Below are positions 1 through 5,103 of a DNA stretch of 5,103 nt, piece by piece. Positions within the stretch are counted from its first letter, which is position 1. Each line of letters starts with the position of its first letter. Below the pieces are notes generated by a model, which saw only the letters and a program-made list of their open reading frames with translations, searched no databases and was not told the DNA's origin. Both the position numbers and the translations under genes were made by a program. The DNA comes from Planctomycetota bacterium. GTDB lineage: Bacteria > Planctomycetota > UBA11346. The stretch spans positions 1 to 5,103 of the forward strand of contig JAHEDF010000328.1 in the NCBI GenBank assembly GCA_024641365.1. The letters run 5' to 3'.

Positions 1-882
1 CACTAATCCTAATACTAAAGTGAGACCAGGCAGATTCATGCAACCATAGCCATTTAAATTACCATCTTCGCGAGCAAATCGATGCCCCCAGGTGCCTACG
101 GCACTCGCGCCCAATGCAACTTCCTTTGCATAACGGGTAAGATCTGGCAATACAGATTTATCACCTGTGGCTAAAATATATTCTGCTAAAAATAAATTCG
201 AATAACCGTAACCCCAAGAAACATACCCACCAGGCGGTTTAGCGGCAACTAATTTTGCAAAGTCTGTCACCATTGCCTTGTATTCTGAACGTCCTGAGGC
301 AAGGAGCGCTAAGGCATTTAAATTATTTGGAATATTATTGCTGTTTAATTGCCCCTTAGCAATTACTTCGCATCCAAGGTCAAAAATTTTCTTTGATTTA
401 GGGCAATTATAGGGCGCGGTTGCGCTATAACTACCCAAGGTTGCTAGCTTAATGGTAACGGTCTCAGTTTTACCCGCACGCCAACGAAGCAGCTTTAATG
501 AACCACCACCTGTGTTTTCTTCAGCAGCAGTGATTGCATTAGCAAATTGCACACGAGCATCATCCGTAAAATCCTTTGATCCAATTCCCAAAATAACATC
601 GTCTTTTTGCAAGGTTCCATCAGCAGGAGATCCTTTCGCGACCTCAGTAATTAAAATTTGTCGCGCATCAAATGTTTGTCCTTTCATGCCAAATAACCAG
701 CCACGGGCGCCAGTTGGCCCCAAGTTCCAATCATGTGACTCGTCTTTCTGCCCTCCTTTGGTAAAATCAGGAGGAGTGGCGACGCCTTTTTTCTGAGCGG
801 CCATCCCATCACCAGCACAGACCACTAGGGCCATCAACGCACAAGCGAGTGCTTTTAATCGAATTGAGGTACCAAGAAACAT
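1..882 (-). CDS. Exported PDZ-domain protein, DUF6288-like, N-terminal part (runs off left edge)
   Basis: The frame is open from 882 to the window edge and gives 294 residues with no stop. Residues 1-28 look like a Sec signal peptide: R8 and K10, then a hydrophobic stretch (ALACALMALVVCAG) and a small-residue cleavage site near GMA/A. After a short linker comes the block DWNLGPTGARGW (51-62). Residues about 60-150 read as a PDZ domain, with VAKGSPADG and KDDVILGIG typical of PDZ folds that follow a signal peptide. From about 180 the sequence becomes helical (NNLNALALLASG, then GGYVSWGYGYSNLFLAEYILATGD), like an alpha/alpha-toroid repeat domain. The DWNLGPTGARGW block plus PDZ resembles, from memory, DUF6288 proteins of planctomycetes and verrucomicrobia; their function is unknown to me. 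I see no catalytic motif in the visible part. It is likely periplasmic or surface-located. The 449-base upstream gap and its own promoter suggest separate transcription. The coding call is firm; the family name is moderate. Confidence 0.85.
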   Translation of the reverse strand, partial: MFLGTSIRLKALACALMALVVCAGDGMAAQKKGVATPPDFTKGGQKDESHDWNLGPTGARGWLFGMKGQTFDARQILITEVAKGSPADGTLQKDDVILGIGSKDFTDDARVQFANAITAAEENTGGGSLKLLRWRAGKTETVTIKLATLGSYSATAPYNCPKSKKIFDLGCEVIAKGQLNSNNIPNNLNALALLASGRSEYKAMVTDFAKLVAAKPPGGYVSWGYGYSNLFLAEYILATGDKSVLPDLTRYAKEVALGASAVGTWGHRFAREDGNLNGYGCMNLPGLTLVLGLV

Positions 883-888
883 GCTAGG

Positions 889-892
889 CTCC
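889..892 (-). promoter_or_regulatory. Ribosome binding site choosing the start at 882
   Basis: Two in-frame ATG codons lie close together, at 894 and 882. The one at 882 has GGAG six bases upstream, which is ideal Shine-Dalgarno spacing. The one at 894 has only a weak GAG, about ten bases upstream. The GGAG overlaps the upstream ATG itself. The shorter form also begins nearer the signal peptide's charged region. An in-frame TAA further upstream (codon at about 937-939) limits any longer start. Confidence 0.6.
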
Positions 893-947
893 ATAGAGTT
901 GTTCTCGCTCACGGTAAAATCTTCACAGCAACCGTTTTAGCTTGATT

Positions 948-956
948 ATTATAGCA
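948..956 (-). promoter_or_regulatory. Extended -10 promoter for the PDZ protein gene
   Basis: On the minus strand the bases read TGCTATAAT, a perfect extended -10 element (TGn followed by the consensus hexamer TATAAT at 948-953). No good -35 box is visible at 16-18 bases spacing, which extended -10 promoters can tolerate. Transcription would begin near 941 and give a leader of about 60 bases before the start at 882. The site is seen directly; its activity is inferred, assuming a housekeeping sigma factor of the usual specificity. Confidence 0.55.
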
Positions 957-1121
957 TTTAAAAATGAGGTTTGCTGGCACTTCATTTTGGGTGAAATCGT
1001 CATGTCTATCCTAGTGAGTGACATAACAAACGATGCATGGACATAGACGACCTCAATACCTACCTAAGCGTACCTATTGGGCCCTTATTTATTTTAGACA
1101 AGATGCTGCCATTACCGGACA

Positions 1122-1156
1122 CTTAGACGGTTTAAATAATGTCTAAGCAATTATTT
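1122..1156. repeat. Two overlapping, mutually exclusive inverted repeats
   Basis: CTTAGAC at 1122-1128 is the exact reverse complement of GTCTAAG at 1141-1147, with a 12-base loop. AAATAAT at 1134-1140 is the exact reverse complement of ATTATTT at 1150-1156, with a 9-base loop. Each stem's arms sit partly in the other's loop, so both cannot form fully at once without a pseudoknot. The stems are only 7 bp and the second is all A/T, so chance is a real alternative. No role can be assigned. Confidence 0.35.
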
Positions 1157-1165
1157 CATGTGAAT

Positions 1166-1183
1166 TATCATGATATCCGATAT
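1166..1183. repeat. Pair of overlapping short palindromes
   Basis: TATCATGATA (1166-1175) is a perfect 10-base palindrome. It overlaps an 11-base dyad formed by ATATC and GATAT around a central C (1173-1183). Together they make a short AT-rich stretch of two-fold symmetry, roughly 210 bases upstream of the extended -10 promoter. This could be a protein binding site, but short AT-rich palindromes are common by chance. Confidence 0.25.
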
Positions 1184-1253
1184 TAAACAATTCCTGTCAT
1201 AAAATGACGGATGGGTGCCGCTGACGGATTTATAAGTAAAACGATTAACCTCA

Positions 1254-1296
1254 TGGTGTCACTTCGGGCCAATCAAAACACCGAAGTGAAACACCA
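1254..1296 (-). terminator. Strong hairpin downstream of the DUF6797 protein gene
   Basis: CACTTCGG (1260-1267) pairs exactly with CCGAAGTG (1281-1288) around a 13-base loop. The stem continues through TGGTGT (1254-1259) and ACACCA (1291-1296) after a 2-base bulge (AA at 1289-1290), giving 14 paired positions. It begins about 35 bases after the stop codon. On the minus strand the stem is followed by ATGAGG, not by a run of T, so it is not a textbook intrinsic terminator. It may mark or protect the mRNA 3' end, or act as a T-less terminator. Confidence 0.5.
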
Positions 1297-1297
1297 G

Positions 1298-1316
1298 GGC
1301 CTAAAGTAATAGGGCC
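1298..1316 (-). repeat. Small GC-rich hairpin just after the DUF6797 protein stop
   Basis: GGCCTA (1298-1303) pairs with TAGGGCC (1310-1316) if one G is bulged, with a 6-base loop. The element also contains AGGGCCT twice in direct orientation (1296-1302 and 1311-1317). It lies one base from the larger hairpin at 1254-1296, so the two probably form a stacked 3' structure on the upstream transcript. No T-run follows. Confidence 0.35.
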
Positions 1317-1331
1317 TTCAGACGCCTTTGC

Positions 1332-3545
1332 TTAATCTTTTAGAACATGAATCGAATTATGAATTTCGCAGGACAATTTTTCTCCTGCGGCAGTCATAAC
1401 ACGGATCTTAATCGACATGCCCCAGGTTGGTGCCAGATCTTGAACTTTTATACGTATGGTCTTTTTGTCAGATAATAATTCTGCACCAGCAATTGTTAAA
1501 GAACGTTCATTAATGTGTTTTGAGCCGTAACTTGAAGTCCGTTTTAGATCCCACGCTTTAATTTCGTACGAATCTACGCTAGTAGCTGTTTCTGGATCAA
1601 GAGTTTGCGTAAATCCGACTTCAATACCTTTTTTAGTTGCTGAAAGTGAAATTGGTAATTGGCTGTCACCAGCATAGTGTACGCGATAAAATCCTCCTGG
1701 AGTGGTAGCGGATCCAGCCCAACCAAATAAACCACAGGTATATAAATCACCATTTGGGTGAAAGCGTCCACGCATATTACCCGTAGGGAATCGAATCGGT
1801 AAGGGAATGACACCACCTTGCTGAACGTCACCAATTTGCTCTTGGAGAACGAGAAATATTTTTCCGGTACCATAGGAAATATTTAATAATTTACCGTTTA
1901 ATGCTCCCCATGATGGGCTATTAACGCGTACTAATTCAGCTGGGGAACGATCCCAATTATTAGTGATCCACACTAACGGTTGATTCATTGCTTTATCATC
2001 TTCTGATTGATTATCGACTAATAAGGTATTCATATTGCCATAAAAGCCGCCAGGAGTGACGTAATTAATACGGTTTTTAGGTGTCCAATGCCCTTCTTGG
2101 TCAGTTACATAAAATGAACCGTCATCATTCACGCACACGCCATTTGCGGCTCTAAATCCACGAGCTATAATGGTGCTCTGCGAACCATCAGCAGACACCT
2201 TCATTAAAGTACCATGTTGCGGAATTAACCCAACTTTCGCATGCCGAGCAGATTTCGCATAATAAAAATTTCCGTCTTTGTCGGTTTGTAAGCCCATAGC
2301 AAATTCGTGGAAATGTTCCGTTACCTGATGATCATTATTAAAATTCTCATAATAATCGATTTCCATATCACCATTGGAATCATGCAGACGGGCAATTTGA
2401 TCACGACATGACACATATATTGTATCGTTAACAATTTTAAGGCCGAGTGGTTGGAATAATCCGGTGGCAATACGATGCCACGTCAGTTTATCGCCAACTT
2501 TTCCATCGACCCCATCAACTAACCACACATCTCCGTTCCAGGTGCAGACTGCTGCGCGTTTGCCATTTGGATAAAAATCAAAGCCACCGAGACGCATCCA
2601 GGCATTCCATGGGTTTTGATCTGGTAAGCTTAATAATTGCGACGAGAAACCGCCATCTTCTGGGCCTTTTTCGATGGTTGTCGTAATGGCCTCCGTCCAT
2701 GTACGTGGACCAGCTTTATATTTTTCAACATCGGGAATTACTGGTTTTTGCGCATAGCTCTGTACGGCTTTGTCTTCTTTGCCGAGTACAATTTGAAAGT
2801 GTTGTGGTTTGTCAGCGGCAGGAATCGTTGCTAGCCACCAATCAGCATTTTTCTCAAGCGTCACCGTGCTTTTTCCGCCATTTGCAACTACCGCTACTGC
2901 GACATCAGGTGCGGCAACTCGTATCACTAATTTTTGTTTAGCTTGAGGGATTAAAAATGTGCGCGTAAATAATTTATTTTCTTCAACATAACCAGGCATT
3001 TCTAAAACAGCGGCATCACCAATCGTATAGGATAAGACCACTTGTTTTTGGCTACGATACAATCCGGTAAAATGTCCCCATGAAGATGGAATTGGACCAT
3101 ATTTTTTCTTATCGACGGGGCTTACATAACGTGGATCAGTAAATTCACCATTGCTAGGATTAGCGTAGCCTGGTCCAGCTTTATTAATAAAAATAGGGTC
3201 GCCTACAATTGAGGCGTGTGAATTATGTGAGCCATCAAAAGCAACGCCCTTCCAATTAATAAAGGCTGGCCCTTTCCCGTCACTATTTATCCATCCAGCT
3301 GCCATCGAAAGGGTATCGTGATCAAAGACCATCCACGCACGCCCTTGACCAATACCGCCTTCACCCTGATCAACCTGAATGGCAATGCCTTTATAGACAA
3401 TATGATCGCTGCTGACTTGATAGGTCCAATTTAAATGCGAGCCAAAATCCATGAGCTCGTAATTTTTTGGCTTGCGCTCGCCTGCATTGGCAGAGCACAG
3501 AAATGTAACAAAAAATATGATGAGAGCCGATGATAGTGTTCGCAT
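1332..3545 (-). CDS. Exported DUF6797-type beta-propeller protein without a haem domain
   Basis: This complete gene encodes 737 residues. Residues 1-21 form a Sec signal peptide (R2, then SALIIFFVTFLCS) with an ANA/G cleavage site, so the mature protein is periplasmic or outside the cell. Residues about 30-275 match the DUF6797 pattern I recall from PVC bacteria (MDFG near 32, VYKGIAIQVD near 50, FDHDTLSMAAGW near 74). Residues about 310-625 read as a beta-propeller like soluble sugar dehydrogenases and NHL proteins, with PLGLK, FHEFAMGLQTDKDGNFYY and ANGVCVNDDGSFYVTDQEGHW. Inside it, residues 389-400 form an EF-hand-like loop with acidic or amide residues at positions 1, 3, 5, 7, 9 and 12 (D389, N391, D393, E395, D397, E400). 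The tail (about 630-737) resembles an Ig-like domain. Many relatives carry a c-type cytochrome; no CxxCH occurs here. Enzyme activity is not shown. The ATG at 3545 precedes the signal peptide directly and has a weak GGA seven bases upstream. Confidence 0.9.
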   Translation of the reverse strand: MRTLSSALIIFFVTFLCSANAGERKPKNYELMDFGSHLNWTYQVSSDHIVYKGIAIQVDQGEGGIGQGRAWMVFDHDTLSMAAGWINSDGKGPAFINWKGVAFDGSHNSHASIVGDPIFINKAGPGYANPSNGEFTDPRYVSPVDKKKYGPIPSSWGHFTGLYRSQKQVVLSYTIGDAAVLEMPGYVEENKLFTRTFLIPQAKQKLVIRVAAPDVAVAVVANGGKSTVTLEKNADWWLATIPAADKPQHFQIVLGKEDKAVQSYAQKPVIPDVEKYKAGPRTWTEAITTTIEKGPEDGGFSSQLLSLPDQNPWNAWMRLGGFDFYPNGKRAAVCTWNGDVWLVDGVDGKVGDKLTWHRIATGLFQPLGLKIVNDTIYVSCRDQIARLHDSNGDMEIDYYENFNNDHQVTEHFHEFAMGLQTDKDGNFYYAKSARHAKVGLIPQHGTLMKVSADGSQSTIIARGFRAANGVCVNDDGSFYVTDQEGHWTPKNRINYVTPGGFYGNMNTLLVDNQSEDDKAMNQPLVWITNNWDRSPAELVRVNSPSWGALNGKLLNISYGTGKIFLVLQEQIGDVQQGGVIPLPIRFPTGNMRGRFHPNGDLYTCGLFGWAGSATTPGGFYRVHYAGDSQLPISLSATKKGIEVGFTQTLDPETATSVDSYEIKAWDLKRTSSYGSKHINERSLTIAGAELLSDKKTIRIKVQDLAPTWGMSIKIRVMTAAGEKLSCEIHNSIHVLKD

Positions 3546-3573
3546 AATGGTATCCGTATAATTTTTGAGGCTG

Positions 3574-3637
3574 ATCTCTTTGGCTGTATGCCAGAGATAT
3601 TGCTATCAGCAATAACAAATCAGAGTCGATTTGTTAT
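3574..3637. promoter_or_regulatory. Row of three inverted repeats upstream of the DUF6797 protein gene
   Basis: Three perfect stems follow one another. ATAACAAATC (3612-3621) and GATTTGTTAT (3628-3637) form a 10-bp dyad around a 6-base centre. TATTGCT (3598-3604) and AGCAATA (3608-3614) form a 7-bp stem with a 3-base loop. ATCTCT (3574-3579) and AGAGAT (3593-3598) form a 6-bp stem that can extend inward through GGC and GCC. Neighbouring stems share one to three bases. In the mRNA they would stand about 28 to 92 bases before the start codon. The longest dyad looks like a repressor operator; the group could instead be a folded leader RNA. Confidence 0.45.
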
Positions 3638-3698
3638 GTAAATAATACAGATGTATGTCCGTTATGTTTTATATAACTATTTTAGCCTAGTCATATGT

Positions 3699-3741
3699 GC
3701 ACGCGCCCATACCACTGTCGCGGACAGAGATATAGGCGTGC
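3699..3741 (-). terminator. Nested hairpin downstream of the S9 peptidase gene
   Basis: The outer arms GCACGC (3699-3704) and GCGTGC (3736-3741) are exact reverse complements. Inside them CTGTC (3715-3719) and GACAG (3723-3727) form a second stem with a 3-base loop. The unpaired stretches between the stems are nearly equal (10 and 8 bases), giving one long stem with an internal loop. It begins about 16 bases after the peptidase stop codon, where a terminator is expected. On the minus strand it is followed by an AT-rich stretch but no T-run, so termination is a guess from position and structure. Confidence 0.4.
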
Positions 3742-3757
3742 TCTATAGGTTATCACA

Positions 3758-5103
3758 TCACTTATTTAATGGTAGATGCTTATGTAAATAAGTGGTCATT
3801 CGGGTATAGAGGTGCGTAACCGTACCGTCGCCTTCTGAAAGTGAATGCGAACGAGTCGGATAAGACATAAAGTCGAACATTTTGTTATGCTTAATGAGCT
3901 TATTAATCAATGTTTCGGAACCTTGATAATGTCCGTTGTCATCGCCAGTGCCGTGGATCAATAACAAATTACCTTGCAGATTTTCAGCATAAGTAATTGG
4001 CGATCCAATACGAAATGCTTCGGCATTTTTATCAGGCAAACCCATGTAGCGTTCTTGGTAAATAGAATCATAAAGCAATTGACTTGGATTTGGCGCAACG
4101 GCAATAGCGGTTTTATAGAGTTCAGGATATCTAAATATGGCATGCAATGTGTTACTGCCGCCACCGCTCCAACCCCACACGCCAATTCGTTGAGGATCAA
4201 TAAACGACCAACGCTCTAACACCTTTTTCGTCGCAGCGGCAAAATCGACTGGGGCCATGATGCCAATTTTTTCGTAAATACTCTTACGCCATGCACGACC
4301 ACGTGACACTTTGGTACCGCGCGTATCGATACTGATGACGACGTATCCTTGTTGGGCTAACATCCAGTGCCATAAAGTGCCGCGACCGCCCCAACTATCA
4401 CGAACAGTTTGCCCAGCAGGCTCACCATAAACGTAAAAGAAGAGCGGATATTTTTTATTCGGGTCAATATTTTTAGGCTTTAACATCCAGCCATCAAATT
4501 TTAGATTTTCATCCGTGCCATCTCCAATATCCACGCGGAAAAAGTCTGCTTGTACATCACTAATGGAGGCGACTTTTTTCTTTAATTCAGCATTGTCAAT
4601 TATTTGGCGAATTACTTTGTGTGTGTCTGGATTTATGAAATTTACAGAGGTCGGGGTTTTAAAATTCGAATGAGTATGGATTGCCCACTGCGCGTCCGGT
4701 GAAAATTGATAAGTATTCCATCCCGTTTGTTCTGCGGGAGTTAGTCGTTCAATTGCTTTGCTGTCGATGTTGACACGGAATAACAAGTGTTGGGTTGGCT
4801 CGTTTGGTGCGGCAGAATAATAAACCCAACCATTTGTTTCATCGACAGCTTCAATGTCGATGACATCAAAATCACCAGGGGTAATAAGTGTGCAATCGCC
4901 AGTTTGCGTGTCAGCGATATAGACGTGACGCCAGCCATCTCTGTCGCTTAACCATAAAAACTGCTGTCCTTTTTTTAACCATTTTACGTCATTTTCATTT
5001 TCAACCCAGGCATCATCTTTTTCAATCAATATAGGTTTAACGGTTCCTGTTTTCGCATCGCTCAGCATTACTGTGTTGGTATTTTGTAGACGATTTAATT
5101 GGT
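3758..5103 (-). CDS. S9 family serine peptidase, dipeptidyl peptidase IV type, C-terminal part (runs off right edge)
   Basis: The frame continues through the right edge, giving 447 visible residues; the ATG at 5068 is internal, since LNRLQNTNTVMLSDAKTG reads as continuous propeller sequence. The first part (to about 185) is the end of the DPP4 beta-propeller. From about 200 follows the alpha/beta-hydrolase domain. Ser is in GWSGGGS (codon 4166-4168), Asp in HGTGDDNGH (first D, codon 3941-3943) and His in YPTRSHSLSEG (codon 3845-3847), giving the full triad in family order. Tyr of VYGEP (codon 4427-4429) sits where DPP4 has its oxyanion-hole tyrosine. Family members usually cut dipeptides from peptide N-termini, often after proline, and many are exported. 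The elbow is GWSGGG where mammalian DPP4 has GWSYGG. Roughly 250-300 N-terminal residues, including any signal peptide and the Glu pair that binds the substrate amino end, lie outside. Exact specificity is therefore unproven. Confidence 0.92.
   Translation of the reverse strand, partial: QLNRLQNTNTVMLSDAKTGTVKPILIEKDDAWVENENDVKWLKKGQQFLWLSDRDGWRHVYIADTQTGDCTLITPGDFDVIDIEAVDETNGWVYYSAAPNEPTQHLLFRVNIDSKAIERLTPAEQTGWNTYQFSPDAQWAIHTHSNFKTPTSVNFINPDTHKVIRQIIDNAELKKKVASISDVQADFFRVDIGDGTDENLKFDGWMLKPKNIDPNKKYPLFFYVYGEPAGQTVRDSWGGRGTLWHWMLAQQGYVVISIDTRGTKVSRGRAWRKSIYEKIGIMAPVDFAAATKKVLERWSFIDPQRIGVWGWSGGGSNTLHAIFRYPELYKTAIAVAPNPSQLLYDSIYQERYMGLPDKNAEAFRIGSPITYAENLQGNLLLIHGTGDDNGHYQGSETLINKLIKHNKMFDFMSYPTRSHSLSEGDGTVTHLYTRMTTYLHKHLPLNK

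Larger units (their letters stand above)
883..1331. other. Intergenic region of 449 bases with several inverted repeats
   Basis: This is the gap between the stop of the DUF6797 protein gene and the start of the PDZ protein gene. I see no convincing coding frame on either strand; the longest starts I followed give peptides of about 14 to 23 residues without good ribosome sites. It holds, in transcription order, two hairpins close to the upstream stop (1298-1316 and 1254-1296), small palindromes (1194-1210, 1173-1183, 1166-1175), two overlapping inverted repeats (1122-1156), a TACCTA direct repeat ten bases apart (1061 and 1071), and the extended -10 promoter at 948-956. It is long for a bacterial spacer between same-strand genes, so a regulatory region or a small RNA is possible. 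Confidence 0.6.
3546..3757. other. Intergenic region between the peptidase and the DUF6797 protein gene
   Basis: This 212-base spacer has no supported gene. Its right third holds a nested GC-rich hairpin (3699-3741) just after the peptidase stop. Its left half holds three contiguous inverted repeats (3574-3637) in front of the next start. An AT-rich segment lies between them. It contains the weak -10-like hexamers TATAAA (3668-3673) and TATTAT (3642-3647, minus strand), neither with a recognisable -35 box. The layout suggests that one transcript ends and another begins here. Confidence 0.5.

Noticed and set aside
452..796. A 114-codon open frame on the plus strand
   Set aside because: It lies fully antisense to the PDZ protein gene, which has a signal peptide, conserved motifs and normal codon usage. 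The plus-strand product has no recognisable domain and looks like a shadow frame.
1194..1210. GTCAT/ATGAC inverted repeat with 3-base loop
   Set aside because: Only five base pairs, followed by a mismatch. Too weak to be called separately.
1183..1254. Small minus-strand frame starting MRLIVLLINPS, about 23 codons
   Set aside because: The start has no Shine-Dalgarno sequence and sits at the foot of the 1254-1296 hairpin. The frame is no longer than expected by chance.
1574..1873. Open frames overlapping the DUF6797 protein gene in other frames or on the other strand (also at 2447-2941 and 3391-3618)
   Set aside because: They are contained in, or overlap the start of, a long and well-supported gene. 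They show no domain and have no separate ribosome sites.
3642..3673. -10-like hexamers TATTAT and TATAAA for the DUF6797 protein gene
   Set aside because: Neither has a -35 box at usable spacing nor a proper TGn extension, and AT-rich spacers give such hexamers by chance. Not reported as a promoter.
3958..4219. Open frames inside the peptidase gene, in another frame and on the plus strand (also 4741-4938)
   Set aside because: They cover the region encoding the catalytic domain and propeller of the S9 peptidase and show only out-of-frame readings of its conserved motifs.
3758..5068. The ATG at 5068 as the true start of the peptidase
   Set aside because: The frame stays open to the right edge and the upstream residues (QLNRLQNTNTV) continue the family's propeller sequence. 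The gene is truncated by the window and does not start at 5068.
1..5103. CRISPR array, tRNA, transposon or phage features
   Set aside because: I looked for regularly spaced repeats, cloverleaf sequences, terminal inverted repeats and recombinase motifs and found none.

Overview
The window is a stretch of bacterial chromosome with three genes, all read on the minus strand (right to left). Two are cut by the window edges. The protein families point to the Planctomycetota-Verrucomicrobiota (PVC) group: a DUF6797-type beta-propeller protein and a PDZ protein that resembles DUF6288 are, from memory, mostly found there. The third gene, an S9 peptidase with a GWSGGG nucleophile elbow, is also frequent there. 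Base composition is moderately AT-rich by eye. No tRNA, rRNA, CRISPR array, transposase or phage gene is visible.

Layout in transcription order: (1) 5103-3758, the C-terminal 447 residues of a dipeptidyl-peptidase-IV-like serine peptidase, with the whole catalytic triad in the window. (2) 3757-3546, a 212-base spacer. It holds a nested hairpin just after the peptidase stop and an unusual row of three inverted repeats in front of the next gene. (3) 3545-1332, a complete 737-residue exported protein with a DUF6797 domain, a beta-propeller and a C-terminal Ig-like domain. It has no CxxCH haem site. (4) 1331-883, a 449-base spacer with a strong hairpin after the stop, several palindromes in the middle, and an extended -10 promoter near its end. 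(5) 882-1, the first 294 residues of an exported PDZ protein that runs off the left edge. It leaves no proper ORF inside the window because its stop lies outside.

The two genes whose starts are visible encode signal peptides, and the peptidase family is usually exported too. The locus therefore looks like a group of envelope or periplasmic proteins for handling peptides or other polymers. The wide spacers, the hairpins after two of the genes and the separate promoter before the last gene suggest individually transcribed genes, not one tight operon. A shared pathway is inference only. I found no clear new defence, mobile or RNA-guided system. The most unusual signals are the non-coding inverted-repeat clusters and the haem-less form of the DUF6797 propeller protein.
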